Origin: Bacteroides acidifaciens
Lineage (GTDB): Bacteria > Bacteroidota > Bacteroidia > Bacteroidales > Bacteroidaceae
Assembly (NCBI RefSeq): GCF_903181435.1
Contig: NZ_CAEUHO010000001.1
Location: forward strand, 930,001-994,000
DNA: 64,000 nt
Reading direction: 5' to 3'
Shown: positions 27,217 through 37,122 of the stretch, piece by piece
How positions within the stretch are numbered: position 1 is the stretch's first letter
Layout: each line of letters begins with the position of its first letter
Made by a program: the position numbers and the translations under genes
Notes under the pieces: model-generated
The model's input: the letters and a program-made list of their open reading frames with translations, nothing else
Database searches by the model: none
Told to the model about the DNA's origin: nothing

Positions 27217-28071
27217 CTATTGAAATTGTTTTCTGTATTTGGACGGAGACATTCCCAAGGTATTTGTGAAAACTCGGACGAAATGAGGTAAATCATTAAA
27301 ACCGACCGTAAAACAAATTTCGGATACTTGTTTCTGTGAATGTTTCAGAAGTTCGCAGGCTGTATTTAAGCGGTATTGGGTTACATACTGCGAGAAGGTT
27401 ATTCCTTTGCAGCGTTTGAAATAGGAACAGAAAGCAGAGCGGTTCATGCCTACTTCTGCGGCAATATCATCCAAAGATATAGTATGGATATAGTGAGCCA
27501 TTACATAAGTACAAATTTGCTGCATACGTCTCACGTCACGTTCAATACTCATGGGCTTTCCGGCAAAGGTATGGTCGGATGAAGTAAATATGACAGGTAG
27601 CAGACGAAACATTTCGCATAGGCGTCCCAACTCGTCCATATCGTTCATCTGTGACAATATCCGGCGAATGGTTTGTGAACTTCTAGTACCGAATTTCAGT
27701 GCGTTCGTCGGGAATGTAATGCCTGTCAGACGATTACGCAGTTCGGGAAATACTGCCATACACCGTTCTACAAGCGAATGACTGAAAGCTACCATTAAAT
27801 AACGGACATACCCCTCATCGTCTGCCGAATCTGGCGAATATTCCCAGCGGTGTAGCATGGACGGTGGTATTAACGCCACGTCGCCTGCTGCGAAAGGTTG
27901 TAATGTGTCGCCTGCCATTCGTTTGCCATATCCATGGACAACATAATACAACTCCCATGCATCATGCCGGTGCAGTTTGGCTTCGATGCTTGTTGTCACT
28001 CGTTGGTCTATAAAGAAAAAAGAGTGATTCTCTACTTCGGGCAATTCATAAGGAATGGCGGTATCTTCCAT
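27217..28071 (-). CDS. AraC family transcriptional regulator with cupin sensor
   Basis: A 284-residue regulator. The N-terminal half is a cupin-type effector domain (LHRHDAWELYYVVHGYGKRMAGDTLQPFAAGDVALIPPSMLHRWEYS). The C-terminal ~100 residues are the AraC double helix-turn-helix (ISLDDIAAEVGMNRSAFCSYFKRCKGITFSQYVTQYRLNTACELL and VSEICFTVGFNDLPHFVRVFTNTLGMSPSKYRKQ). It is divergent from the nitroreductase gene (133 bp gap) and probably controls it. ATG 28071 is preferred over the longer frame from 28176. Confidence 0.88.
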   Translation of the reverse strand: MEDTAIPYELPEVENHSFFFIDQRVTTSIEAKLHRHDAWELYYVVHGYGKRMAGDTLQPFAAGDVALIPPSMLHRWEYSPDSADDEGYVRYLMVAFSHSLVERCMAVFPELRNRLTGITFPTNALKFGTRSSQTIRRILSQMNDMDELGRLCEMFRLLPVIFTSSDHTFAGKPMSIERDVRRMQQICTYVMAHYIHTISLDDIAAEVGMNRSAFCSYFKRCKGITFSQYVTQYRLNTACELLKHSQKQVSEICFTVGFNDLPHFVRVFTNTLGMSPSKYRKQFQ

Positions 28072-28203
28072 AAAAGTAATGCTTAAAATGACTTGTATGC
28101 AAATATACGACAAATATCTAAGATGATACCACAAATATATAACAAGGAAGCTGGGTAATTTTGCTGCCGGAAACAATAAGTATAACTATTAAAATGTATT
28201 GTT

Positions 28204-28833
28204 ATGGATTTCTATCAAGTATTAGAAAAAAGAAGAACTATTCGCGACTTTTCCGATAAGAAGGTGACGGATGAAGTGTTGGAAAAAGTATTGTCGGCTG
28301 CATTCAAAGCTCCGACTAATGACCATTTGCGGCAGTTTGAGTTTATTGTCGTGAGAGGGCAGGAAAACATAGCTCGACTCATATCGCCTGTGGCGGAAAA
28401 CACAAGGAACATTCAGCAGGCAGGGCTTGAGGCTGCTGCCGGTGTGATGGATAAGGATGAACACGCCATGTTTGTCGATGCGTTGTCCAAACAACAACGT
28501 ATGCTTATGCAAAGCAATTGTCTCGTACTTCCATTTTTCCGGCAAAAGGATTTTCCGCTGTGCCAACCTGCCGATCAAAGTTCACTCAACTATTTTGCTT
28601 CTGCGTGGGCAGCCGTTGAGAATATTTTGTTAGCAGCAACGGCAGAAGGACTGGCGTGTGCATTCCGTATTCCTATCGGCAACGAACCGGAATATGTGAA
28701 ACATCTCGTCAATGCTCCTGCCGGATATGAGTTTACCTGCTTTCTCGCTATCGGATATGCGGCGGCGGATGCACATATTTGTAAGCAGAAAGAAATCCGG
28801 GTAGGGGATAGGATTCACAAGAATGTTTGGTAA
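28204..28833 (+). CDS. Nitroreductase family protein
   Basis: A 209-residue FMN-binding oxidoreductase: DFYQVLEKRRTIRDFSDKKV is the classical N-terminal FMN-contacting RRTIR motif, followed by AAFKAPTNDHLRQFEFIVV and, near the C-terminus, AVENILLAATAEGLACAFRIPIG and FLAIGYAAAD. It should reduce nitro or quinone compounds with NAD(P)H. The divergent AraC regulator suggests inducible expression. Natural substrate unknown. Confidence 0.9.
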   Translation: MDFYQVLEKRRTIRDFSDKKVTDEVLEKVLSAAFKAPTNDHLRQFEFIVVRGQENIARLISPVAENTRNIQQAGLEAAAGVMDKDEHAMFVDALSKQQRMLMQSNCLVLPFFRQKDFPLCQPADQSSLNYFASAWAAVENILLAATAEGLACAFRIPIGNEPEYVKHLVNAPAGYEFTCFLAIGYAAADAHICKQKEIRVGDRIHKNVW

Positions 28834-28989
28834 TCTATAATTAAGGTACATCTCTCTGTAATTTATATACATTCGCTATGTTATAAATTGTCTATTTTAA
28901 TTGATTGGATTGCTTGTTCTACCACAGAATTATTATAATTTTGTGGCAGAACTTTTTATTTTGTATGATTCCTTTAATAACTAAGCATC

Positions 28990-29115
28990 ATGGGCTATAC
29001 AATAACGACTCTTGTAGAGAATGGTGTCTATGGACGTAAATTGCAGGCAGAACACGGTCTTGCTCGCTATATGGAGACATCGGGACATAGATTACTCTTC
29101 GATACGGGAGCGTAG
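28990..29115 (+). pseudogene. N-terminal fragment of a metallo-beta-lactamase-fold hydrolase
   Basis: Forty-one codons encode MGYTITTLVENGVYGRKLQ, then AEHGLARYMETSGHRLLFDTGA, which is the typical start of MBL-fold proteins of the dihydropterin/beta-RFAP-synthase-like group. The frame ends at TAG 29113-29115, before the HxHxDH metal motif. The rest of the gene is absent, and the tricorn-like gene starts 27 bp later, so this is a deletion remnant. Confidence 0.7.
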
Positions 29116-29141
29116 GAATAAAATATATATAATTATTTGAC

Positions 29142-32100
29142 ATGAAGAAACTAATAACTTCTTTAGCATTGGCATTGACCGCATTGTCCGGCTATGCCAT
29201 TACTCCTTTGTGGATGCGTGACGCACGTATTTCACCGGATGGAACGGAGATTGTCTTTTGTTATAAAGGCGATATTTACAAAGTCCCCGCACAGGGTGGA
29301 ACAGCCGTTCAGTTGACAACACAAGCATCTTATGAAGCTAACCCTGTTTGGTCGCCCGACGGAAAGCAGATTGCATTTGCCAGCGACCGGAATGGGAATT
29401 TTGACCTCTTTATCATGCCTGCCGATGGCGGAACCGCTCAAAGGCTGACTTATCATTCCGCTTCGGAGATTCCCTCGGCTTTTACTCCGGACGGAAAGTA
29501 TGTACTTTTCTCCGCATCTATTCAAGACCCTGCTGGCAGTGCTTTGTTTCCTACCGGAGCAATGACGGAATTGTATAAAGTTCCTGTTGGCGGAGGACGT
29601 ATCGAGCAAGTGCTCGCTACTCCTGCCGAATGGGTTTGCTTTGATAAATCGGGGAAAAACTTTCTTTATCAAGACCGTAAAGGCTTCGAAGATGAATGGA
29701 GAAAACACCATACTTCTTCTATAACCAGAGATATATGGCTGTATGATACACAATCGGGAAAACATACCAATCTGACGAACCGGGAAGGGGAAGACCGTAA
29801 TCCTGTGTATGCGCCTGACGGCAATTCTGTCTATTTTCTTAGCGAGCGCAACGGTGGTTCATTCAATGTATATAACTTTTCGCTGAATACTCCGCAAGAG
29901 GTAAAAGCGGTAACTACATTCCGTACGCATCCGGTACGTTTCCTGTCAATCAGCGATAAAGGTACATTGTGCTATACCTATGACGGAGAACTTTATACGC
30001 AGGAAGCCAATGCCCGTCCGAAGAAAGTAAACGTCGAACTTGTCCGGGATGACGAAAAGGAGATTGCTTCCCTCAAATTCTCCCAAGGTGCTACTTCCGC
30101 TTCCGTATCCCCGGATGGCAAACAGGTTGCTTTCGTTGTGCGTGGCGATGTTTTTGTCACTTCGACGGATTACACTACAACCAAGCAAATCACGAATACT
30201 CCGGGAAAAGAAGCCGCTGTGTCTTTTGCACCGGATAACCGGACATTGGTCTATGCCAGCGAACGGACGGGTAACTGGCAACTTTACACTGCCAAAATAG
30301 CCCGTAAGGAAGAAGCCAATTTCCCTAATGCAACTCTTATCGAAGAAGAAGTCCTGCTTCCTTCCAAAACGGTGGAACGTGCTTATCCGCAATATTCTCC
30401 GGATGGCAAGGAACTGGCTTTTATCGAAGACCGCAAACGCTTAATGGTACTTGACTTAAAAACGAAGAAAGTTCGTCAAGTGACGGATGGTTCTACATGG
30501 TATAATACCGGTGGCGGATTTGACTACGAATGGTCGCCGGACGGCAAATGGTTTACCCTCGAATTTATAGGCAACCGTCACGATCCTTATTCGGATGTAG
30601 GCATTGTCAGCGCACAGGGAGGGGAGATTACTAATTTGACAAATAGTGGATATATCAGTGGTGCTCCGCGTTGGGTCTTGGACGGAAACGCTATTCTTTT
30701 CCAGACTGAACGTTACGGTATGCGTGCGCATGCTTCCTGGGGTTCGCAACAAGATGTGATGCTGGTATTCCTGAATCAGGATGCTTATGACCGCTATCGC
30801 CTGAGCAAGGAAGACTTCGAACTGCTCAAAGAATTAGAAAAGGAACAGAAGAAAGCGAAAGAGAAGGAAGGCGACAAGAAGAAAGACGGAAATAAGTCAA
30901 AAAAGGATGAGGCTGACGAGGATAAGTCATCCGAAGATAAGACAGACAAGAAAGATATAGTTGTAGAACTTAACGGCATTGAAGACCGTATTGTCCGTCT
31001 GACTCCCAACTCTTCCGATTTAGGCAGTGCCATACTCTCAAAAGACGGAGAGAATCTTTATTACTTCTCAGCTATCGAAGGTGGATATGACCTTTGGAAA
31101 ATGAATCTTCGTGAAAAAGACACGAAGCGTCTGCATAAACTTAATACCGGTTGGGCATCATTGATGTTGGATAAGAAAGGAGATATTTTCTTGTTGGGAA
31201 GCCGGATTATGCAGAAAATGGATGCGAAGTCGGATGCATTGAAATCAATCAGTTATCAGGCTGAAATGAAAATGAATTTGGCTGCCGAGCGTGAGGCGAT
31301 GTTTGACCATGTGTACAAGCAGCATCAAAAACGTTTCTATAACCTCAATATGCACGGGGTAAACTGGGATGCTATGACTGATGCTTATCGTAAGTTCCTG
31401 CCTCATATTGATAACAATTATGACTTTGCAGAATTATTGAGTGAGTGGTTGGGTGAGCTGAATGTTTCACATACCGGAGGACGTTATTCTCCGAGAGGTG
31501 GAGGAGATGTGACCTCTAATCTGGGTTTGTTGTTCGATTGGGATTATCAGGGAAAAGGAATGAAAATCGCTGAGATAGTTGAAAAAGGTCCGTTCGACCA
31601 TTCCCGTACGAAAGTAAAAGCTGGTTGCATTATTGAAAAGATTAACGGCGAGGAACTGGCTCCGGATAAGGATATTACCGCTGTATTGAATAATAAAGCC
31701 GGAAAGAAAACTCTGGTTTCATTGTATAATCCGCAGAACAAGGAACGTTGGGAAGAAGTGGTAATGCCTATTACTAGTGGAAAGCTTAACGGTTTGTTAT
31801 ATAAACGTTGGGTAAAACAACGTGCGGCAGATGTTGAGAAATGGTCGAAAGGACGTTTGGGATATGTTCATATTCAGTCGATGGGAGATGATAGCTTCCG
31901 TACTGTATACTCGGACATTCTAGGAAAATATAACAACTGCGAAGGTATTGTGATTGATACCCGTTTCAACGGTGGTGGCCGTCTGCACGAAGATATCGAG
32001 GTACTTTTCAGCGGTCAGAAATACTTTACGCAGGTAGTGCGTGGACGTGAAGCTTGTGATATGCCGAGCCGTCGCTGGAATAAACCGTCTATCATGTTGC

Positions 32101-32417
32101 AGTGTGAAGCTAACTACTCCAATGCACACGGAACTCCGTGGGTATACAAACATCAAAAGATTGGTAAACTTGTCGGTATGCCTGTTCCGGGAACAATGAC
32201 AAGCGTATCCTGGGAAACATTGCAAGATCCTTCACTGGTCTTCGGTATTCCTATCATCGGTTATCGTTTGCCTGACGGCAGTTATTTGGAAAATACTCAA
32301 TTGGAACCGGATGTAAAGGTTGCCAATAATCCGGAAACAGTAGTCAAAGGAGAGGATACACAACTAAAGGTGGCTGTTGACGAATTGCTTAAAGAAATAG
32401 ACAGTCAGAATAGATAG
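29142..32417 (+). CDS. Tricorn-like S41 serine protease
   Basis: A 1091-residue exported protease. A signal peptide (MKKLITSLALALTALSGYA) is followed by WD40-like PD40 beta-propeller repeats with recurring SPDGKxIAFxSxR motifs (residues ~25-550), a charged low-complexity Lys/Glu/Asp linker (~570-610), a PDZ domain (GLLFDWDYQGKGMKIAEIVEKGPFD) and an S41 peptidase core. Tricorn-type catalytic elements are visible: NVSHTGG (Ser-His pair), GTMTSVSWE (nucleophile Ser) and LENTQLEPD (Glu). It probably degrades peptides in the periplasm. A 1.4-kb IS256 element is inserted just after its stop. Confidence 0.92.
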   Translation: MKKLITSLALALTALSGYAITPLWMRDARISPDGTEIVFCYKGDIYKVPAQGGTAVQLTTQASYEANPVWSPDGKQIAFASDRNGNFDLFIMPADGGTAQRLTYHSASEIPSAFTPDGKYVLFSASIQDPAGSALFPTGAMTELYKVPVGGGRIEQVLATPAEWVCFDKSGKNFLYQDRKGFEDEWRKHHTSSITRDIWLYDTQSGKHTNLTNREGEDRNPVYAPDGNSVYFLSERNGGSFNVYNFSLNTPQEVKAVTTFRTHPVRFLSISDKGTLCYTYDGELYTQEANARPKKVNVELVRDDEKEIASLKFSQGATSASVSPDGKQVAFVVRGDVFVTSTDYTTTKQITNTPGKEAAVSFAPDNRTLVYASERTGNWQLYTAKIARKEEANFPNATLIEEEVLLPSKTVERAYPQYSPDGKELAFIEDRKRLMVLDLKTKKVRQVTDGSTWYNTGGGFDYEWSPDGKWFTLEFIGNRHDPYSDVGIVSAQGGEITNLTNSGYISGAPRWVLDGNAILFQTERYGMRAHASWGSQQDVMLVFLNQDAYDRYRLSKEDFELLKELEKEQKKAKEKEGDKKKDGNKSKKDEADEDKSSEDKTDKKDIVVELNGIEDRIVRLTPNSSDLGSAILSKDGENLYYFSAIEGGYDLWKMNLREKDTKRLHKLNTGWASLMLDKKGDIFLLGSRIMQKMDAKSDALKSISYQAEMKMNLAAEREAMFDHVYKQHQKRFYNLNMHGVNWDAMTDAYRKFLPHIDNNYDFAELLSEWLGELNVSHTGGRYSPRGGGDVTSNLGLLFDWDYQGKGMKIAEIVEKGPFDHSRTKVKAGCIIEKINGEELAPDKDITAVLNNKAGKKTLVSLYNPQNKERWEEVVMPITSGKLNGLLYKRWVKQRAADVEKWSKGRLGYVHIQSMGDDSFRTVYSDILGKYNNCEGIVIDTRFNGGGRLHEDIEVLFSGQKYFTQVVRGREACDMPSRRWNKPSIMLQCEANYSNAHGTPWVYKHQKIGKLVGMPVPGTMTSVSWETLQDPSLVFGIPIIGYRLPDGSYLENTQLEPDVKVANNPETVVKGEDTQLKVAVDELLKEIDSQNR

Positions 32418-32426
32418 TAAATAAAA

Positions 32427-33824
32427 GTAGGTTGATACATATCTTCCGTTACGGAGGCACTGTCCACAATTTTGTGTAAATAGAAAACTTCAGGATTCGG
32501 GTTTTATACTTGAATCCTGTTTTCAAATATAGTAATAAATTGGTTAAATATCAATGCCCAATTCCAAATAGGTTGGTACCATTTCTTTTCAATTTCGTTA
32601 ATGGCCAAATAGACAGATTTTTTCAGTGCATCATCATTTGGAAATGATAGCTTATTTTTGGTGTACTTTCTAATTTTCCCATTTAGATTTTCAATAAGAT
32701 TAGTGGTATAGATAATCTTTCTAATCTCGACGGGGAAATCAAAGAACACGGTCAGTTCTTCCCAATTATTTCTCCATGAGCGTATCGCATATGGATATTT
32801 AGCACCCCATTTTTGCTCAAAGTTATCCAACTCCATCTCAGCTGCTTCTTTAGTAGGTGCATTATAGATGTTCTTTAAATCGGCAGTGAATTCCTTTTTT
32901 TCTTTCCAGACGACATAGCGACAGGAGTTTCTAATTTGGTGTACCACACATATTTGAGTAGTAGAGGCAGGAAATACACTCTTGATGGTTTCCGTAAATC
33001 CATTCAGGTTATCAGTAACTGTAATCAGAATGTCTTCTACACCACGGGCTTTGAGATCCGTTAAAACGCCCATCCAGAAAGCGGCACTCTCATTTTTGCC
33101 AATCCACATACCCAATACTTCTTTCAAACCTTCCTTATTCAGACCTACACATAGGTAAACAGTCTTGTTGATCACTTTGCCGTTTTCTCTGACTTTGAAT
33201 ACGATACCATCCATCCAGACAATCATATATAAACTGTCCAAAGGACGATTCTGCCACTCTGTTGCAGCCTGGCTAACTTTATTGGTGATAATGGAGATAG
33301 CGGAGGTGGAAAGGTTAATGCCGTATATTTCCTGCATTTCCGACTCAATATCAGCGACGCTCATACCTTTGGCATAAAGAGAGATGACAAGACGCTCGAT
33401 TGATAAGCCGCGGGATTGATGCTTGGGAACAACAATAGGCTCAAATTCTCCTTTCCGATCACGAGGAACCTGAATAACAGATTTACCCATCTCGGTTTGA
33501 ATCTGCTTCCTATAACTACCATTGCGGGAGTTGCCACTATGATCGCCTTGATTGGAGTGTTTTTCATAACCTAAATGGTTATCCATCTCTGCTTCCAGCA
33601 TTTGTTCATAAACACGAGTATGAAGCTCTTTCATGAAAGCAGTCACATCTTCGCCTGTCTTAAACTGGGACAGAAACTCTTTACTTAAAAATTCTTTAGG
33701 AATGTCCATAAAATCTGATTTTTACAAAGTTAATACATAAATAAAAAAACTATGAGAAAAATCCCGTAGTTTTCTATTTACACAATTAGATGGATAGTCC
33801 CGTTACGGAAGTGTATCAACCTAC
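32427..33824. mobile_element. IS256-family insertion sequence, 1398 bp
   Basis: The transposase gene is bounded by long imperfect terminal inverted repeats: GTAGGTTGATAC at 32427-32438 and its complement ending at 33824, extended inward through CTTCCGTtACGG and GTGTAAATAGAAAACT for about 60 bp. Flanking 8-mers AAATAAAA (left) and AAATATAT (right) agree at 6 of 8 positions, so a target duplication is decayed or absent. It lies only 9 bp downstream of the tricorn-like stop. Confidence 0.88.
32504..33709 (-). CDS. IS256 family transposase
   Basis: A 401-residue mutator-type DDE transposase. Candidate catalytic residues are Asp in MIVWMDGIVFKV, Asp in ILITVTDNLNGF and Glu in TTNLIENLNGKIRKYTK. 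The family-specific segments CVVHQIRNSCRYV and the N-terminal MDNHLGYEKH are also present. Length is normal and the frame is intact, so the element may be active. Confidence 0.95.
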   Translation of the reverse strand: MDIPKEFLSKEFLSQFKTGEDVTAFMKELHTRVYEQMLEAEMDNHLGYEKHSNQGDHSGNSRNGSYRKQIQTEMGKSVIQVPRDRKGEFEPIVVPKHQSRGLSIERLVISLYAKGMSVADIESEMQEIYGINLSTSAISIITNKVSQAATEWQNRPLDSLYMIVWMDGIVFKVRENGKVINKTVYLCVGLNKEGLKEVLGMWIGKNESAAFWMGVLTDLKARGVEDILITVTDNLNGFTETIKSVFPASTTQICVVHQIRNSCRYVVWKEKKEFTADLKNIYNAPTKEAAEMELDNFEQKWGAKYPYAIRSWRNNWEELTVFFDFPVEIRKIIYTTNLIENLNGKIRKYTKNKLSFPNDDALKKSVYLAINEIEKKWYQPIWNWALIFNQFITIFENRIQV

Positions 33825-33849
33825 AAATATATAATGAACAGGGACTTCT

Positions 33850-35607
33850 TTAGCCGATAATCTTTCTGATATCTTCTACAATCTGTTCACTTGTCAGATG
33901 ATTGGCACGAAGTAACTCTTGTATGTCGTATCGGTCTACGAACTCTTTCTTCGCCCCATAATTAATAACTTTCATATCACTGGCACCATAATAACGGGCA
34001 ATCTTTTCACCGAAACCACCATCCAATACACCGTCTTCCAACGTAATCACTAATTCGTGATCTGCTTTCAGTTCATCCATCAGTTCGTTGTCTACACCGG
34101 TGATGTAACGCGGATTGATGAGTGTTGCATCAATATTGGCTTTTTCTTTCAGAAGTGATGCAACCGACTGTCCCAATCCATAGAACGAACCTAAAGCAAG
34201 AATGGCTACTTTTGATCCACGATGCGTCACTTTATAGCGATTGAGAACACTATAATCAGTCTCCATCGGTTCCCCACAAGTAATTACATCCGTTGCCGGT
34301 ACACGGATGGCAACCGGGTGTTCGTTTTGGTGGAGGCTCCATTCTAGCATAGCAAGATATTCCTCTTTGCAGGTCGGTGCCAGATAAACCATATTAGGAA
34401 TATTACTGATGAGCGGAATATCGAAGAAGCAGAGGTGGGTTACATCATTCATTCCGGACAGTGTTCCCCAGAAGACCAACAAAACAGCCGGGTTATTATT
34501 GATACAGAGATCTTGCGAAAGTTGATCGTATGAACGTTGGATAAATGTACTATACACTCCGTAAACAGGTTTTCCGCCATTAGCTGCGATACCCGAAGCA
34601 AGTGCTACCGCGTGTTCTTCGGCAATACCGACATCTACAAACTGCTTGCCAGCTTCCTGGCGACGGTTGGGAGTAAATCCGAGAACGGCAGGAGTGCCCG
34701 AAGTGATTGTTACCACTCGTTTGTCTTCTTTCATCTTTTTCAGCAGATATTGGGCAGTTACTTCGCTATAATCTTCCGCATCCTCGGCAAACTTTGGCTT
34801 TCCGGTTTCTATATTGAAAGGAGTGAGCCAGTGAAAAGTTTCCTTATCTTGTTCTGCAGGTTCATACCCTTTCCCTTTCAGTGTATTAATATGTACTACT
34901 ATCGGATGCTGAATATCTTTCACTTTAGAGAAAGCCTCAACCAGTGCTTCCACATTGTTGCCGTCGTTTACGTACATATAATCCAATCCCATAGCCTTGA
35001 AAAAATTGCATTCGCACAGACCGTTGCTGTCGCGCAAATCTTTTAGGTTCTTATATAGTCCACCGTGATTCTCGGCAATAGACATTTGATTGTCGTTGAC
35101 AATAATAATCATGTTTGTACCAAGCTCCGCTACATAGTCCAATCCTTCAAATGCTTCGCCGCCACTTAAGGAACCGTCGCCTATCACGGCTATGATATTC
35201 TCATTGCCACCGGTCAGGTCGCGTCCTTTCGCCAATCCGCTAGCCAGGCTGACGGAAGTGGATGTATGACCGATAACAAAGAAATCATGCTTACTTTCTT
35301 GTGGTTCGGAATAACCGGATACGTTGTCATACTCAGCAGGGTAGAGGAAAGCGTCTTTCCGTCCGGTCAGCATCTTATGCACATAACTCTGATGCGATAC
35401 ATCAAATACAATCTTGTCTTCCGGTGAATTGAATACATAATGTAAAGCGATAGTCGCCTCCACCATTCCGAAATTAGGTCCGAAATGTCCGCCGTGTTCA
35501 CTCAACTTTTGAAGGAGTGATGCACGGATTTCATTACTTAAATCATTGAGTTCATTAAACGATAACTTCTTTACGTCTGCGGGAGAGTAAATATTTTCTA
35601 AATACAT
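33850..35607 (-). CDS. DXS-like thiamine-diphosphate enzyme (divergent 1-deoxyxylulose-5-phosphate synthase)
   Basis: A 585-residue transketolase-fold protein. It has HGGHFGPNFGMVEATIALHYVFNSPEDKIVFDVSHQSYVHKMLTGR, IGHTSTSVSLASGLAKG, the ThDP motif GDGSLSGGEAFEGLDYVAE...NDNQMSI, and YSTFIQRSYDQLSQDL, all typical of DXS. The segment that in canonical DXS reads DRAGxxGxDGxTHxGxFD is here FWGTLSGMNDVTHLCFFD, and the protein is shorter than usual (~620-640). It may be a DXS paralogue with altered substrate use. Other possible explanations include a lineage-specific variant of the same enzyme. Confidence 0.8.
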   Translation of the reverse strand: MYLENIYSPADVKKLSFNELNDLSNEIRASLLQKLSEHGGHFGPNFGMVEATIALHYVFNSPEDKIVFDVSHQSYVHKMLTGRKDAFLYPAEYDNVSGYSEPQESKHDFFVIGHTSTSVSLASGLAKGRDLTGGNENIIAVIGDGSLSGGEAFEGLDYVAELGTNMIIIVNDNQMSIAENHGGLYKNLKDLRDSNGLCECNFFKAMGLDYMYVNDGNNVEALVEAFSKVKDIQHPIVVHINTLKGKGYEPAEQDKETFHWLTPFNIETGKPKFAEDAEDYSEVTAQYLLKKMKEDKRVVTITSGTPAVLGFTPNRRQEAGKQFVDVGIAEEHAVALASGIAANGGKPVYGVYSTFIQRSYDQLSQDLCINNNPAVLLVFWGTLSGMNDVTHLCFFDIPLISNIPNMVYLAPTCKEEYLAMLEWSLHQNEHPVAIRVPATDVITCGEPMETDYSVLNRYKVTHRGSKVAILALGSFYGLGQSVASLLKEKANIDATLINPRYITGVDNELMDELKADHELVITLEDGVLDGGFGEKIARYYGASDMKVINYGAKKEFVDRYDIQELLRANHLTSEQIVEDIRKIIG

Positions 35608-36073
35608 ATCAATTTGTTTTTTACGTTTATACCTATTCTCTTTATCACATTATCACACTGCAAAGATACTGCTGATTTTGGATTCGGTTTGTATATAGAT
35701 TACAGATTATTCTACCTATATTACCGACCTTGGAAAATGTGACTGATGATAAACCTGAAAATAGTAGATAATATATATGGGTTTTCAGTTTCGGCTTTTC
35801 TCATTTTGTTTAATAATTCTTTAGTTATTTCTCCTAATAAACTTGGTGTTCGCAAAAGCAGGAAGTTTGGCTTTGGCTTCTCTGGTTTTGATACTTACCT
35901 CATTTCCTTAAATTAGGTTAGAATAAATATTATAGCAGATTGATAAAAAAATAGAATCTGTAATTCGGGTAATAATGTCAGTAATTCATCTACATACAGT
36001 CTCTTTATTTCACCCTATTTTTGCAACGTAGAAAATAGATAATCAATTCTTTAATTATTAAAACATAAGAGAT
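35608..36073. other. Divergent intergenic region, 466 bp
   Basis: AT-rich, no ORF of note. CAAAGATA at 35661-35668 is a TATCTTTG -7 box on the minus strand toward the DXS-like gene. TATTTTTG at 36016-36023 is a plausible -7 box for the hydrolase operon on the + strand. I saw no riboswitch or repeat. Confidence 0.4.
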
Positions 36074-37105
36074 ATGAAACGGATTTTATTATTAACAACT
36101 GTATTTATTATGATGCTCGGAACTAGTTTTTCTTCTGCACAGACAGATGCAGATAACTTTTATAAAAGTGATTTGGTAAGTGTGGAGAAAGTTTCTTTTT
36201 CCAACCAGTATAAAATGAAGGTAGCCGGAAATTTGTTTCTGCCTAAGAATATGAAAGAAGGGGAGCAATACCCGGCAATCATTGTCGGACACCCAATGGG
36301 AGCAGTCAAGGAACAGAGTGCGAACCTTTACGCAACGAAAATGGCGGAGCGGGGTTTTGTTACACTCTCCATAGACCTTTCTTTTTGGGGTGGGAGTGAA
36401 GGCGAGCCGCGTAATGCTGTTCTGCCGGAAGTTTATGCGGAAGACTTTAGTGCCGCAGTTGATTTTTTAGGTACCCGTCCGTTTGTCGACCGGAATCTGA
36501 TTGGAGTAATCGGTATTTGCGGCAGTGGAAGTTTCGCTATCAGTGCGGCAAAAATAGACCCTCGTCTCAAAGCCATTGCGACAATCAGTATGTACAATAT
36601 GGGTACGGCTAGCCGTAACGGGCTAAAACACTCATTGACATTGGAACAGAGAAAGCAAATAATGGCTGAAGCGGCAGAACAGCGTTATGCTGAATTTTTA
36701 GGTGGAGAAACTAAATATACCGGTGGCACTGTACATCAACTGACAGAAAAGTCCAGTCCGATTGAACGGGAGTTCTATGAGTTCTACCGTACACAAAGAG
36801 GAGAATTTACCCCCGACGGAGCAACTCCTATGACCACCACTCATCCTACACTTTCAAGTAATGTGAAATTTATGAATTTCTATCCTTTCGAAGATATTGA
36901 GACTATTTCACCTCGCCCTATGCTTTTCATCACCGGTGAAAATGCCCACTCACGTGAATTTAGTGAAGACGCCTACCGATTGGCCGCCGAACCTAAAGAA
37001 CTGTATATAGTACCCGGTGCCGGACACGTAGATCTTTACGATCGTGTGAGCCTTATTCCATTTAATAAACTAGAATCCTTCTTTAGGGAATATCTAAAGA
37101 AATAA
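36074..37105 (+). CDS. Exported alpha/beta hydrolase (dienelactone-hydrolase-like)
   Basis: A 343-residue hydrolase with a signal peptide (MKRILLLTTVFIMMLGTSFSSAQ). GHPMGAVKEQSANLYATKMAERGFVTLSIDLSFWGGSEGEPRN is the oxyanion/early strand region. The nucleophile elbow reads GICGSGSF, where Cys takes the place usually held by Ser, as in dienelactone hydrolases, and the catalytic His is in GAGHVDLYD. The substrate is unknown. It heads a five-gene operon with a cyclophilin-like lipoprotein, DUF3737, MalY/PatB and a cupin-CMD protein. Confidence 0.85.
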   Translation: MKRILLLTTVFIMMLGTSFSSAQTDADNFYKSDLVSVEKVSFSNQYKMKVAGNLFLPKNMKEGEQYPAIIVGHPMGAVKEQSANLYATKMAERGFVTLSIDLSFWGGSEGEPRNAVLPEVYAEDFSAAVDFLGTRPFVDRNLIGVIGICGSGSFAISAAKIDPRLKAIATISMYNMGTASRNGLKHSLTLEQRKQIMAEAAEQRYAEFLGGETKYTGGTVHQLTEKSSPIEREFYEFYRTQRGEFTPDGATPMTTTHPTLSSNVKFMNFYPFEDIETISPRPMLFITGENAHSREFSEDAYRLAAEPKELYIVPGAGHVDLYDRVSLIPFNKLESFFREYLKK

Positions 37106-37122
37106 GTTTTAATACTATAAAT

